Shown here: in pieces, positions 32,601 through 46,507 of the stretch
How positions within the stretch are numbered: position 1 is the stretch's first letter
Layout: every line of letters begins with the position of its first letter
NCBI RefSeq assembly: GCF_046630445.1
Contig: NC_092339.1
Coordinates: forward strand, 60,217,501 to 60,281,500
Reading direction: 5' to 3'
DNA length: 64,000 nucleotides
Origin: Rutidosis leptorrhynchoides
Taxonomy: Eukaryota; Streptophyta; Magnoliopsida; Asterales; Asteraceae
Notes under the pieces: model-generated
Seen by the model: only the letters and a program-made list of their open reading frames with translations
Databases searched by the model: none
Told to the model about the DNA's origin: nothing
Position numbers and translations under genes: made by a program

Positions 32601-35600
32601 CTTGTTACGGGTACGTTTCTTATTGACAATAAATCTGCTTACGTTTTATTTGATTCGGGTGCGGATAGAAGCTATATGAGTAGAGATTTTTGTGCTAAAT
32701 TAATTTGTCCATTGACACCTTTGGATAGTAAATTTTTACTCGAATTAGCAAATGGTAAATTAATTTCAGCAGATAATATATGTCGGAATCGAGAAATTAA
32801 ACTAGTTAGCGAAACATTTAAGATTGACTTGATACCAGTAGAGTTTGAGAGTTTTGATGTGATAATCGGTATGGACTGGTTGAAAGAAGTGAAAGCAGAG
32901 ATCGTTTGTTACAAAAATGCAATTCACATTATAGGAGAAAAAGGAAAACCCTTAATGGTGTACGAAGAAAAGGGCAACACGAAGCTACATCTTATTAGTA
33001 ATTTGAAGGCACAAAAACTAATAAGAAAAGGTTGCTATGCTATTCTAGCACACGTCGAGAAAGTACAAACTGAAGAAAAGAGCATCAATGATGTTCCCGT
33101 CGCAAAAGAATTTCCCGATGTATTTCCGAAAGAATTACGGGGATTACCCCCACATCGATCAGTTGAATTTCAAATAGATCTTGTACCAGGAGCTGTACCA
33201 ATAGCTCGTGCTCCTTACAGACTCGCACCCAGCGAGATGAAAGAACTGCAAAGCCAATTACAAGAACTTTTAGAGCGTGGTTTCATTCGACCAAGCACAT
33301 CACCGTGGGGAGTTCCTGTTTTGTTTGTCAAGAAGAAAGATGGTACATTCAGGTTGTGTATCGACTACCGAGAGTTGAACAAACTTACCATCAAGAACCG
33401 CTACCCACTACCGAGAATCGACGACTTATTTGATCAACTACAAGGCTCGTCTGTTTATTCAAAGATTGACTTATGTTCCGGGTATCATCAAATGCGGGTG
33501 AAAGAAGATGATATTCCAAAGACTGCTTTTAGAACACGTTACGGTCATTACGAGTTTATGGTCATGCCGTTTGGTTTAACTAATGCACCAGCTGTGTTCA
33601 TGGACCTTATGAACCGAGTATGTGGACCATACCTTGACAAGTTTGTCATTGTTTTCATTGATGACATACTTATTTACTCAAAGAATGACCAAGAACACGG
33701 TGAACATTTGAGAAAGGTGTTAGAAGTATTGAGGAAGGAAGAATTGTACGCTAAGTTTTCAAAGTGTGCATTTTGATTGGAAGAAGTTCAATTCCTCGGT
33801 TACATAGTTAATAAAGAAGGTATTAAGGTGGATCCGGCAAAGATAGAAACTGTTGAAAAATGGGAAACCCCGAAAACTCCGAAACACATACGCCAGTTTT
33901 TAGGACTAGCTGGTTACTACAGAAGGTTCATCCAAGACTTTTCTAGAATAGCAAAACCCTTGACTGCATTAACGCATAAAGGGAAGAAATTTGAATGGAA
34001 GGATGAACAAGAGAAAGCGTTTTAGTTATTGAAGAAAAAGCTAACTACGGCACCTATATTGTCATTGCCTGAAGGGATTGATGATTTTGTGATTTATTGT
34101 GACGCATCAAAGCAAGGTCTCGGTTGTGTATTAATGCAACGAATGAAGGTGATTGCTTATGCGTCTAGACAATTGAAGATTCACGAACAAAATTATACGA
34201 CACATGATTTGGAATTAGGCGCGGTTGTTTTTGCATTAAAGACTTGGAGACACTACTTATATGGGGTTAAAAGTATTATATATACCGACCACAAAAGTCT
34301 TCAACACATATTTAATCAGAAACAACTGAATATGAGGCAGCGTAGGTGGATTGAATTGTTGAATGATTACGACTTTGAGATTCGTTACCACCCGGGGAAG
34401 GCAAATGTGGTAGCCGACGCCTTGAGCAGGAAGGACAGAGAACCCATTCGAGTAAAATCTATGAATATAATGATTCACAATAACCTTACTACTCAAATAA
34501 AGGAGGCGCAACAAGGAGTTTTAAAAGAGGGAAATTTAAAGGATGAAATACCCAAAGGATCGGAGAAGCATCTTAATATTCGGGAAGACGGAACCCGGTA
34601 TAGGGCTGAAAGGATTTGGGTACCAAAATTTGGAGATATGAGAGAAATGGTACTTAGAGAAGCTCATAAAACCAGATACTCAATACATCCTGGAACGGGG
34701 AAGATGTACAAGGATCTCAAGAAACATTTTTGGTGACCGGGTATGAAAGCCGATGTTGCTAAATACGTAGGAGAATATTTGACGTGTTCTAAGGTCAAAT
34801 CTGAGCATCAGAAACCATCAGGTCTACTTCAACAACCTGAAATCCCGGAATGGAAATGGAAAAACATTACCATGGATTTCATCACTAAATTGCCAAGGAC
34901 TGCAAGTGGTTTTGATACTATTTGGGTAATAGTTGATCGTCTCACCAAATCAGCACACTTCCTGCCAATAAGAGAAGATGACAAGATGGAGAAGTTAGCA
35001 CGACTGTATTTGAAGGAATTCGTCTCCAGACATGGAATACCAATCTCTATTATCTCTGATAAGGATGGCAGATTTATTTTAAGATTCTGGCAGACATTAC
35101 AGCAAGCATTAGGAACTCGTCTAGACATGAGTACTGCCTATCATCCACAAACTGATGGGCAGAGCGAAAGGACGATACAAACACTTGAAGACATGCTACG
35201 AGCATGTGTTATTGATTTCGGAAACAGTTGGGATCGACATCTACCGTTAGCAAAATTTTCCTACAACAACAGCTACCATTCAAGCATTGAGATGGCGCCG
35301 TTTGAAGCACTTTATAGTAGAAAGTGCAGGTCTCCGATTTGTTAGTGTGAAGTGGGGAATAGACAGATTACGGGTCCGGAGATAATACAAGAAATTACCG
35401 AGAAGATCATCCAAATTCAACAACGGTTGAAAACCGCCCAAAGTCGACAAAAGAGCTACGCTGACATTAAAAGAAAAGATATAGAATTTGAAATCGGAGA
35501 GATGGTCATGCTTAAAGTTGCACCTTGGAAAGGCGTTGTTCGATTTGGTAAACGAGGGAAATTAAATCCAAGGTATATCGGACCATTCAAGATTATTGAT

Positions 35601-35939
35601 CGTGTCGGACCAGTAGCTTACCGACTTGAGTTACCTCAACAACTCGCGGCTGTACATAACACTTTCCACGTCTCGAATTTGAAGAAATGTTTTGCTAAAG
35701 AAGATCTCACTATTCCGTTAGATGAAATCCAAATCAACGAAAAACTTCAATTCATCGAAGAACACGTCGAAATAATGGATCGTAAGGTTAAAAGACTTAA
35801 GAAAAACAAGATACCAATTGTTAAGGTTCGATGGAATGCTCGTAGAGGACCCGAGTTCACCTGGGAACGAGAAGATCAGATGAAGAAGAAATACCCGCAT
35901 TTATTTCCAGAAGATACGTCAACACCTCCAACTGCTTAA
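32601..35939 (+). pseudogene. pol: Tekay pol of element 2 (protease, RT, RNase H, integrase, chromodomain-like end)
   Basis: Same frame as gag, ending TAA 35937. Protease: [42 protein letters not shown] and [15 protein letters not shown]. RNase [17 protein letters not shown] and [11 protein letters not shown]. Integrase: [10 protein letters not shown] and EYLTCSKVK (first Cys of CxxC replaced by Tyr), with catalytic Asp in TMDFITKLP, Asp in IISDKDGRF and Glu in [12 protein letters not shown]-terminus: [13 protein letters not shown] and [17 protein letters not shown], chromodomain-like. Premature stops are TGA 33774, TAG 34023, TGA 34734 and TAG 35343; each is one transition from Trp or Gln codons. 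Confidence 0.93.
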
Positions 35940-35942
35940 AAT

Positions 35943-35974
35943 TTCGGGACGAAATTTATTTAACTGGTAGGTAC
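35943..35974 (+). promoter_or_regulatory. 3' polypurine-type segment of element 2
   Basis: TTCGGGACGAAATTTATTT followed by AACTGGTAGGTAC directly before the LTR; the same as 7157-7189 in element 1. Confidence 0.7.
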
Positions 35975-38900
35975 TGTAGTGACCCGAACTTTTCCATGTT
36001 TATATATATATTAAATGAAATTGTTATTTACATGATTAAGTGTTTCCAACATGTTAAGCAATCAAACTTGTTAAGACTTGATTAATTGAAATATGTTTCA
36101 TATAGACAATTGACCACCCAAGTTGACCGGTGATTCACGAACGTTAAAACTTGTAAAAACTATATGATGACATATATATGGTTATATATACAGTTAACAT
36201 GATATTATGATAAGTAAACATATCATTAAATATATTAATAATGAACTACATATGTAAAAACAAGACAACTAACTTAATGATTCTGAAACGAGACATATAT
36301 GTAACGATTATCGTTGTAACGACATTTAATGTATATATATATATCATATTAAGAGATATTCGTACATCATAATATCATGATAATATAATAATTTAAAATC
36401 TTATTTGATATTATAAACATTGGGTTAACAACATTTAACAAGATCGTTAACCTAAAGGTTTCAAAACAACACTTACATGTAACGACTAACGATGACTTAA
36501 CGACTCAGTTAAAATGTATATACATGTAGTGTTTTAATATGTATTCATACACTTTTGAAAGACTTCAAGACACTTATCAAAATACTTCTACTTAACAAAA
36601 ATGCTTACAATTACATCCTCGTTCAGTTTCATCAACAATTCTACTCGTATGCACCCGTATTCGTACTCGTACAATACACAGCTTTTAGATGTATGTAATA
36701 TTGGTATATACACTCCAATGATCAGCTATTAGCAGCCTATGTGAGTCACCTAACATATGTGGGAACCATCATTTGGCAACTAGCATGAAATATCTCATAA
36801 AATTACAAAAATATGAGTAATCATTCATGACTTATTTACATTAAAACAAAATTACATATCCTTTATATCTAATCCATACACCAACGACCAAAAACACCTA
36901 CAAACACTTTCATTCTTCAATTTTCTTCATCTAATTGATCTCTCTCAAGTTCTATCTTCAAGTTCTAAGTGTTCTTCATAAATTCTACAAGTTCTAGTTT
37001 CATAAAATCAAGAATACTTCCAAGTTTGCTAGCTTACTTCCAATCTTGTAGAGTGATCATCCAACCTCAAGAAATCTTTCTTATTTATAGTAAGATATCT
37101 TTCTAATACAAGGTAATACTCATATTCAAACTTTGATTCAATTTCTATAACTATAACAATCTTATTTCGAGTGAAAATCTTACTTCGAACTGTTTTCGTG
37201 TCATGATTCTGCTTCAAGAACTTTCAAGCCATCCAAGGATCCTTTGAAGCTAGATCCATTTTTCTCATTTCCAGTAGCTTTATCCAGAAAACTTAAGGTA
37301 GTAATTATGTTCATAACATCATTCGATTCATACATATAAAGCTATCTTATTCGAAGGTTTAAACTTGTAATCACTAGAACATAGTTTAGTTAATTCTAAA
37401 CTTGTTCGCAAACAAAAGTTAATCCTACTAACTTGACTTTTAAAATCAACTAAACACATGTTCTATATCTATATGATATGCTAACTTAATGATTTAAAAC
37501 CTGAAAACACGAAAAACACCGTAAAACCGGATTTACGCCGTCGTAGTAACACCGCGGGCTGTTTTGGGTTAGTTAATTAAAAACTATGATAAACTTTGAT
37601 TTAAAAGTTGTTCTTCTGGGAAAATTATTTTTCTTATGAACATGAAACTATATCCAAAATTCATGGTTAACCTCAAAGTGGAAGTATGTTTTTCAAAATG
37701 GTCATCAAGACGTCGTTCTTTCTACTGAAATGACTACCTCTTACAAAAATGACTTGTAACTTATATTTCTGACTATAAACCTATACTTTTTCTGTTTAGA
37801 TTCATAAAATAGAGTTCAATATGAAACCATAGCAATTTAATTCAAACAAGATTGGATAATTTTTCTTGTTGTAGCTACGTGAAAATTGGTAACAAATCTA
37901 TATTAATCATAACCTAGCTAACTTATATTGTATTATACATGTATTCTAATATATTATGTAATCCTGGGATACCATAGACACGTATGCAAATGTTTTGACA
38001 TATCATATCGACCCATGTGTATATATTATTTGGAACAACCATAGACACTCTATATGCAGTAATGTGGGAGTTAGCTATACAGGGTTGAGGTTGATTCCAA
38101 AAATATATATACTTTGAGTTGTGATCTAGCCTGAGACGTGTATACACTGGGTCGTGGATTGATTCAAGATAATATATATAAATTTTTTCTGTACATCTAA
38201 CTTTGGACAACTAGTTGTAGGTTACTAACGAGGACAGCTGACTTAATGAACTTAAAACATCAAAATGTATTAAATGTGTTGTAAATATATTTTAAACATA
38301 CGTTGATATATATGTACATATTTTTTATAGGTTCGTGAATCGACCAGTGGCCAAGTTTTACTTCCCGACGAAGTAAAAATCTGTGAAAGTGAGTTATAGT
38401 CCCACTTTTAAAATCTAAAATTTTTGGGATGAGAATACATGCAGGTTTTATAAATGATTTACAAAATAGACACAAGTACGTGAAACTACATTCTATGGTT
38501 GAATTATCGAAATCGAATATGCCCCTTTTTATTAAGCCTGGTAATCTAAGAATTAGGGAACAGACACCCTAATTGACGCGAATCCTAAAGATAGATCTAT
38601 TGGGCCTAACAAACCCCATCCAAAGTACCGGATGCTTTAGTACTTCGAAATTTATATCATATCCGAAGGGTGTCTCGGAATGATGGGGATATTCTTATAT
38701 ATGCATCTTGTTAATGTCAGTTACCAGGTGTTCACCATATGAATGATTTTTATCTCTATGTATGGGATGTATATTGAAATATGAAATCTTGTGGTCTGTT
38801 GTTACGATTTGATATATATAGGTTAAACCTATAACTCACCAACATTTTTTTGTTGATGTTTTAAGTATGTTTATTCTTAGGTGATTATTAAGAGCTTTCG

Positions 38901-39223
38901 CTATCGCATACTTAAATAAGGACAAGATTTGGAGTCCATGCTTGTATGATATTGTGTAAAAACTGCATTCAAGAAACTTATTTCGTTGTAACATATTTGT
39001 ATTGTAAACCATTATGTAATAGTCGTGTGTAAATAGGATATTTTAGATTATCATTATTTGATAATCTACGTAAAGCTTTTTAAACCTTTATTGATGAAGT
39101 AAAGGTTATGGTTTGTTTTAAAATGAATGCAGTCTTTGAAAAACATCTCATATAGAGGTCAAAACCTCGCAACGAAATCAATTAATATGGAACGTTTTTA
39201 ATCAATAAGAACGGGACATTTCA
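35975..39223 (+). repeat. 3' LTR of element 2
   Basis: TGTAGTGACCC...GGGACATTTCA, 3249 bp. Relative to the 5' LTR it lacks about 36 bp around 37843 (between TTTAATTCA and AACAAGATTGG). Confidence 0.95.
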
Positions 39224-39790
39224 CTAGGTTGCTTACTTCTTGTTCCAGATTTTGGATAGAAGCTTGTTGATTTTTAAATGCTTGAGCATTTTGTTCATTG
39301 GTTTATTTCTGAGACGTGAAAAACTGAGTTTGAGAGTCAACTAGTTTTGACATCATATCTTCTAAATTTGGCTTTTTATCATCGGTTTGTGGTGGTTTAT
39401 TTTGAAAAATAGGTCTTTGCTGGTTGTAAGTATTGTTGGATATTTGTTGATTGCTAGGACCTTGTTGGTTGTTGTATGGAACATTTCAGTTATAATTCTG
39501 ATTTTGATTGTAGTTTGGTCTTGGCGGTTGATAATTATTCTGATAATAATTTTCAGGCCTTTGGTTCGTATATGAAACATTCTCTCTTTGTTCCATTGTT
39601 TGTTCAATACTGAGACAATCTTTTATCAAATGTGGTCCTCCACACTGCTCACAACTAATTCGTATTGCATGAATATCCTTAGTCATCTTTTCCATTCGTC
39701 TCTCGAAAGCATCTATCTTTGCGGAAATGGAATCAAAGTCATGGCTAGAATCGGCTCTAGCCGCTTTAGATGATCTAACGATATCCTTTA
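39224..39790 (-). pseudogene. gag: Athila gag fragment of element C, right of element 2
   Basis: Begins with the CTAGG duplication. On the minus strand it reads the end of the gag core, the knuckle (CEQCGGPHLIKDC, intact Gln codon where A and B have a stop) and the Asn/Gln-rich linker (NQRPENYYQNNYQPPRPNYN). Near 39790 it jumps directly into leader sequence matching 54690, so the N-terminal gag and its ATG are deleted (about 1.2 kb compared with B). Confidence 0.88.
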
Positions 39791-40442
39791 AAGAAGATAA
39801 AGAATTTTCTATGTCCTAAAAACTAGAGCGTCGAGAAATAAGAAAGAAAAAGAGTGCGTCGAAAAACGTCGAAAAATAAAAGGTCGAAAAATAAGCGTCG
39901 AAAAATAATAAAATGCAGCGTCGAAACTTAAAAGTCTAAAAACTAAATATTAAAAGTTGCGTCTAAAGGAGATAAAACTTAAAGGAATTCTATATCCAAA
40001 ACGGCAATAACTTAAAAGGCACTAAAATTTCTAAAATATTAAAGCGATAAGCGATGTCGTAAATTTCTAAAGCGTCTAAATCTTAATCAAAAGAAAAAGC
40101 ACTTAAAGGATTTTACGGCAAAGCCTAAAAATTTATAAAATAACTACGGCAAAAACTAAGTTTAAACTAATTACGAACGATAAAAATAAACTACGTACTA
40201 AATAATAAAAAGATACAAAAATGATAAAATTACTAATTTTCATAAAAAATATTTTTTTATATTATTATTTTATAAAAGTATTAAGTTTATAATTTAATAA
40301 AACTAATTAAAACTTAAAAATACAAATTAAATAAAAACTAAGCTAAATTATTATTAAAATAAACCCTAATTAGGTAATTAATTAATAATAATTATTATTA
40401 CGTAACCCTAATTCAATGGTCAAAGGTACCAGACCTGTCACA

Positions 40443-40495
40443 TCAACTCATGCGATCGCATGAGTTGAATGTGGTAATTCCATGCGGTCGCATGG
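40443..40495 (-). promoter_or_regulatory. Leader palindrome pair of element C
   Basis: A perfect 26-bp palindrome at 40443-40468 (core CATGCGATCGCATG, centre 40455.5) and CCATGCGGTCGCATGG at 40480-40495 (centre 40487.5) lie exactly 32 bp apart. In B the two have collapsed into one hybrid copy. Confidence 0.85.
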
Positions 40496-40814
40496 ATTCG
40501 GTTTCCAGGCCAAGTAGTTGGGCTACTACAGTTTCGGGCCCGAATACTTCTTTTATTTATTTATTTATTTTTTTTTGAATTTAATTTTCTGTTTTTAATT
40601 TATAAAAAAATTAATATGTAATAAAAACTTATATAGAAAAATTACTTATTAATCTTAATTTTTAACAAACGAAAAATAAAAATATAAACTTTTTAATTTA
40701 AATACTTAAAAATATAGAAATAAATTTTTTTATGTTTTTATATTTTTAAATTTATATAATTTTTTACAAAAATGGATTAAAAACTTAATATTTTTTTATA
40801 GCGGTTCGCTCGTG

Positions 40815-40832
40815 TCCCCGGTAGCGGTGCCA
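40815..40832 (-). promoter_or_regulatory. Primer-binding site of element C, tRNA-Asp
   Basis: Complement of TCCCCGGTAGCGGTGCCA, next to the LTR start at 40841. It carries a GGCGCC to GGTGCC change compared with B. Confidence 0.8.
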
Positions 40833-41071
40833 AAAATACTTGATGTTATGCGAGGTGTATACGAAATAGTTATATTTTTGTTGCGAAATACTATTAAATA
40901 CGATACAATTTTACACAAGTTATTTATTTATTTATAGAGTGGAATATATACCTAAACCTTGCTACAACACTATAGACAGTGTACCTAATCATAGAGTAGT
41001 GTAGTTTTTAGTAAGTCCGGTTCGTTCCGCAGGGAGCTAGCCAAGTTTAACGCTATATTTTTAAAACTATA

Positions 41072-41180
<109 letters not shown>

Positions 41181-42316
41181 TAGTATTATTATTATTATAA
41201 AAGGGGGTTTTTACCGTTTAATGAACGGTTTGTCGATTTTATATCTTAAGTCACAATTAAAACCTAATGTAAAATATTAAAAATAAATATAACTTAATTT
41301 AGAGCGTAAAGTAAATGAGGATAATTAAAAGTGCGATAAATAAAAGTGCAATAATTTAAAGTGACTATAAACAAAATTGCGATAATTAAAAGTACGATAA
41401 TTAAAGATGCGATAAGATATAAAATAAAGGAATTATGCTTATTTAAATTTCCGTAATCATGATGTTCGACGTGTTGATTTTAATTTATTACCATGAGTTA
41501 ATTGTCCTTTGTCCTGGATTATTTGATATGTCCATACGGTTTTGTCCATAATAGTCAATCAGTCATAAATATAAAGTGCGAGGATCTTCGTCAAATTATT
41601 CTTATACCCGAAGTCAAATATTCCAACTAATTGGGGATTCGAACTGTAACAAGGTCTTAATACTTTGTTTAATGAATACACCAGGTTATCGATTGCATGT
41701 AATCCAAGGTTTTACTACTTTGTTAACAATTACACCAATTACCCTTGAATGTAATCCACCCCTATTTTAATGAGTCCATTAATTATTAATCCATTCCCGT
41801 GTCCGGTTAAATGAACAATAATTTGTATTTATAGATATCCCGCCCACCGTACCCGATTAAGCGTATGTGGTTATATATAGATACGTCAAATTGTAACCTT
41901 TATATTAAATTAACGAGGTATCGTTTAGTTAATATAAAGCCCATTAATAGCCCATAGTCCAATTTCCACAAGTGTCGTTATTTTGTCCAAACCCCAATTA
42001 TGGTACAAAGCCCAATTACCCAATCTTAATATTTAGCCCAACATCACGATTACTTCGGCTTAAATAAGCATAATAATAAATTAGCTACTAGATATTAATT
42101 TAAAAAGGTTGAACATAACTTACAATGAGAATTTATAGCGTAGCGTTACACGGACAGAATTTTGACTTACAAACTTACAACATTCGCTACCATAACCTTA
42201 TTATTATTAAACTTTAATATAAAAATTATAATTAAAATATAAATATAATATATATTTAAGAGAGTGAGAGATAGATAATATATATTTTGTATCAAACTCG
42301 TCCGAAAAATGCTGAA

Positions 42317-42391
42317 TTTATAGACTTGGCCATGTACAGTGCTCCATGCGATCGCATGGATTCAAATCCTCCAGGCCATGCGAACGCATGG
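42317..42391 (-). promoter_or_regulatory. C/B LTR promoter: TATA box and two palindromes on a 32-bp grid
   Basis: On the minus strand, TATAAA is at plus 42317-42322 (centre 42319.5), palindrome CCATGCGATCGCATGG at 42344-42359 (centre 42351.5) and CCATGCGAACGCATGG at 42376-42391 (centre 42383.5). All intervals are 32 bp. Confidence 0.88.
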
Positions 42392-42450
42392 CCTCCTTTT
42401 CCTGGTCACATATGATTCCAAAACGTGGGCTGCTGCGTATTATTTAATAT

Positions 42451-42455
<5 letters not shown>

Positions 42456-42532
<77 letters not shown>
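42456..42532. repeat. (TA)n microsatellite
   Basis: About 77 bp; homologous in position to 13619-13708 and 57272-57405. Confidence 0.95.
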
Positions 42533-42536
<4 letters not shown>

Positions 42537-42898
42537 TCATGTGCATAATTGACTTGTAATTTTAGCTCCGTTGCGTCGCGCGTTGATAGTTGGTTCATGT
42601 CCCGGTTCCGAATTTTCGAACGTCCTTGCGTACAATTTAATATCTTTTACTTTGCATTCCGCGGCTCGTACTTTTGTAATTTTGAAACGTTTCTCATCAA
42701 TAAATTGAACCACTTGGATTGTACTTTGTACTTTTTAGCTTTTTGGTCGTTTGCGTCTTCAAATCGTCGAATCTGTCTTTTGTCTTCACCTTTTATTATT
42801 TAAACGAATATCACTTGTAAATAGAACAATAGCAACTAAAAGCTTGTCTTTCTTGAAGGATAATACTATGAAATATGCGTTTGTTTTTAGCATTATCA

Positions 42899-44984
42899 AA
42901 TATTCTCACACTTGAGTGTTGCTTGTCCTCAAGCAATATAGAACTTGAATATAGCTTTACTAGAATCACTTCTTTATTCTTCATACTTTATACATCAGTG
43001 ATTTTAATACAGCGGTATGAACAATGGTAGTAACGATGTGGTTTACAGTCCCACATGACTATAAAAATTTAGATCCTTTAGGGAAATTGGATCTTTATGA
43101 AAATATTTGATCTTTTGAAATTTCAATCTAGCTTTTACTCTAGATTAGTTTTCCGGAATAACCCTTCACCGGTGTTTGCAAATTGTTTTTGTGGGTTTTG
43201 TGGGTTTCAGATTTGAAAATTTTAGCTCAAAACTTATGATTTTGTATCACCCACTTACTAACCTTGTATTAGGAAAGCAACACGTCCAGTTTACTTGCTC
43301 CGTACATTACCTTTTGGTAAACTACCGTCCGGATGTAAAGGAAAGCGTTGAACAAGCAACTGTTGAGGCAATGTCCCGTGACATGCTTTTGATTATGGTC
43401 TATAACGTGTCAGATGCAATTACTATCCTTTGTAGGAGCAATAGTAAAGATAACCCTATAGTTTTTCGGTCTGGCACAAGGTCCTGTCTTCGACCATGCT
43501 ATGCAACCACCGTTCTTACGGTTGACACCCGATTTGGTTCAGGTGACCTAATGAATTCTGGTGAATTCTTAGGATTTTACGTTCAATGGTAATGAACGCA
43601 TTGAAAATGGGTTTTCAGAAAACAAATCGGTTTTTAATTTTGATCAAAATATTTTCTCGTTCAAGCTCGAGTTTAGATATCATCGAATTCTATGAGTTTG
43701 AATTCTCAATCTTTAAGGTCAATCTCAAGGATTGAGTAATATCAGGCTTAAAAGCTGATTTTTGATCTTTAAGGAGATTATCCTTTCTGGGGATCTGATT
43801 CATTAGTCTTATAAGCTAATTTGCACCGTGCCCCCCATTGTACGAGACATATCCTCTCATGGTTAGGATAAGTCCGACCACTTGGCGACCCTGTTTGATG
43901 CTGAGGTCCGTGGATTTCCAGCTGATTTTCAAGAAAAATTTTCAAGGTTTTTTGTAGACTCTACAACTGGTCTGGACAATAACTTCCTGACCTAAATCAA
44001 GAAGCGCGTGTCTTTTTCTCGGAAGACTTTACTTCCTTTTAAATTCTATTACAATAAAATGGGTAAAACTTGATTAAAATTGTCCAAAACAAAAGTGTCT
44101 TCAATTATTTGTACAAAAATATATGATATATGTTCTAAATAACTTGGTAAATTTTTCTCACACTTGGCTTTTATTTTCCTTTCTTTGCCTTTTTATTCTC
44201 CTCTATTCCATTTTAAATGAATTCAATCATTTTGGGTTGTTTCTCAATTTATGTCCTTTACGAGGTAACAATAATTTCAGTGTTAACACCTAGTTTTATC
44301 GTTCATAAATATGTATAAACATGATTTTGAATTCATTTATTTGAAAAAATTTTAAAATTTTTACTAGAATTGGGTAGTCAGTATATAAGACTAGGGCTGT
44401 TCTTTATTATCAGAGAGCACTAGATTCTAATACAACTACTGCGTTACTAGTATTTTTAATGGTAACCAAGTGTTTAAATTGAAATTTTAAAAATCCGAAA
44501 GAATTTAACCCCTTCCCACACTTAAGATCTTGCAATGCCCTCATTTGTAAGAAATCAGTAACAATTTAAATTATTGAGGGTGATTAGCGTAGAAAAAATG
44601 ATTAAATTTACCAAAGTTTCCAAACATATTGTTGTTTGTGTTGAATGATAAATGGTACACATCATTTGTTCATTCCGTCTGTTGTTACATCATACTTGTT
44701 TTTCGTTTTGTCGTCAAAATTAATAGCTTTTGCTGAACTTAATGCCAGTCTTTGAAAATGCGCTGTTTTACCCTGTTGTGTACATGAGATAAAATACATA
44801 CAATACAAATATAAACATGCATGGTATTTTGAAATGGGACTTGATATCCCACTTTCAAATTATAAAAATGAAATATTAGTACAAAATAATAAACATATTA
44901 AACATTACATAAAACTATCACAATGTTAAATGTTTAGCATAAATAGATAAAAATAATAAAAGAGAAGACATCATCAATGGAACA
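42899..44984 (-). other. 3' non-coding region of element B
   Basis: Two kilobases between the env-region ORF and the LTR. It contains the PPT with hairpin (42899-42935), the AAGTGTGGGAAGG word (minus strand, near 44508-44525) and otherwise no supported gene; the plus-strand frame at 43176-43592 has no recognisable domain. 43485-44780 is inverted relative to fragment D (57840-59139). Confidence 0.7.
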
Positions 44985-46507
44985 CTATTGATTTGGATAG
45001 GGGTTCCAGTTCATATCACCGTTCGGGTTCCATGGTTGGTGATAGGTGTTCTGGTAGGCTTGATTGGGATCATACAAGTCATAGGGTGGCCGCATGTCGG
45101 GCTGATGCGGTGGATAGTAAGCAGGCCGAGTCAGTATGTAGTTATTTGGTACCTGATATGATAGCTGGCTCATGATTTGGTGCTGATGAACTTGCCAGCT
45201 ATCGTGTTGGCGTCGCCTAGAAGTCTCATACTCATTCGCGGCTTGCCACTACTCATACCGACGATGCCTATCCTCATTAGTCATCTCTACCTCATCTATA
45301 CGCTGGAAAACGTCAGTGGCACTATCCCTAATGACATCCCTAATGTCATCCGCTTCCTCTATTTCCTCATCCGAACTCCTCTCTACCTGTGGATGGCGGC
45401 CCTGATATGGTATTGCCTGATTGCATCTCCTAGTCAATACCTTTGCACCTTGATAGACTTGCACACCTAAAGTCTCGTCCTGTTCCCTACATACCATCAT
45501 CGGACCCCCTTGATCCCTATCTACACCTAAATACTCTCCAATGAGAGTAACAAAAATACCTCCTCCTATTATTCTCCTTCCTGTATACCTTCCACCATTT
45601 TGGACAGATAAAAACCAACACAGTAGGGGATATTAACAAAGCTTCTAGTGTCTCGAATGCACTTAAGGTAAAATAAATCGTGTAAAGGCATTTTCTCCTT
45701 GTTGTTACCTCTTTGTGTAATCGAGTTTGCTAAGAATCTATGTATTATACGAAGCTCGGATTTATTAATATCTAAATAGGAGTGTCTTCCTCCCCGCGTA
45801 AACACATTAAAATTTGACATACGCCTCCAGATGGCGTTAGCGTCAAAATTTCTATCTACTCGCTCACCATGATAAATCAAATTTGTACAATCAGGTGATA
45901 GTAATTCAGCGGGAGTGTAAATCTGTAAAGCCCTGGCCATGTTCAGCATGGACATCCTGTGCATCCTACGGCCAAGTAAAAATCTAAGAAAACTCTTATC
46001 ATCTAACCTATCTACATCTTTATTAAAAGCTATAGTACTCATTAGCTCAACACACCACTATTTATATACAGGCCTACGAGTGGTAAATAAACATTCTCAG
46101 TCGGAAAAAGAAGAGCTGCCATACCTTTAGATTAGATGCTGCCTAACTGGGTTAGCTAGGTGGACCCTTTCCAAAGGCTCCCAATCTATTACCCTTGGTA
46201 CTTCTACATTTTTAGTCCAAAGCATAAATTTATTACTTTGGTACGTCGGGTAATCTCTCCAACTTCTATCAATCCTTAAATTGGGATGCAACTGTTCTTC
46301 ATGAATTGTTGGGTGTTCTATTATATGGTGAACGGGAAATACTACGTAGGCAATAAAAAATTGTGATTCTGGTTCATAGTATGGTACGTGTTGATCATAA
46401 TGTTGTTGTTGTTCAGGTTGTTGTTCCGGTTCGTGATATTGCATCTCTGGCTGTGGTTCCAGATCAGGTTGCCTAGAAGATGATGCACCATCAGTATCTG
46501 TATTTCT
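44985..46507 (-). pseudogene. Env-region (Athila ORF1-like) protein, exon 2, element B
   Basis: Starts at 46507 after a TTTTGCAG acceptor and ends at 44985, about 500 codons including breaks. Order: Ser/Glu/Gln-rich N-terminus (QPEQQQHYDQHVPYYEPESQ); HPNLRIDRSWRDYP and VEVPRVIDWE; stops at about 46127, 46100 and 46069; then a well-preserved block DDKSFLRFLLGRRMHRMSML, LQIYTPAELLSPDCTNL and EKMPLHDLFYLKCIRDTRSF; stops and a frameshift near 45569; and a Pro/Tyr-rich tail (PAYYPPHQPDMRPPYDLYDP) with one more stop near 45249. The middle block resembles the plant transposon protein of Athila env regions. I see no clear transmembrane span, so 'env' is positional only. Confidence 0.72.

Larger units (their letters stand above)
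26126..39223 (+). mobile_element. Element 2: Tekay/Del chromovirus-type retrotransposon with accessory genes
   Basis: A complete 13.1-kb element: LTRs 26126-29407 and 35975-39223, tRNA-Met PBS, acidic ORF, F-box ORF, gag-pol in a single frame, and a 3' GGGACGAAATTT segment. It is flanked by CTAGG duplications and inserted in the gag of Athila element C. LTR identity is about 98% over the first ~225 bases compared by eye, so the insertion is fairly recent. The C-terminal FTWEREDQ region and the PBS place it in Tekay/Del. Gag-pol has five premature stops. The two ORFs before gag are not part of the normal Tekay layout. Confidence 0.95.
39791..40840 (-). other. Leader of element C
   Basis: Non-coding; it matches the leader of B (54687-55702) closely. 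It contains the palindrome pair at 40443-40495 and the PBS at 40815-40832 (minus strand TGGCACCGCTACCGGGGA, two changes from B). Confidence 0.8.

Noticed and set aside
43176-43592. 138-codon plus-strand ORF in the 3' region of B
   Set aside because: Antisense to the element, no domain, and the related fragment D does not preserve a comparable frame as far as I can see.
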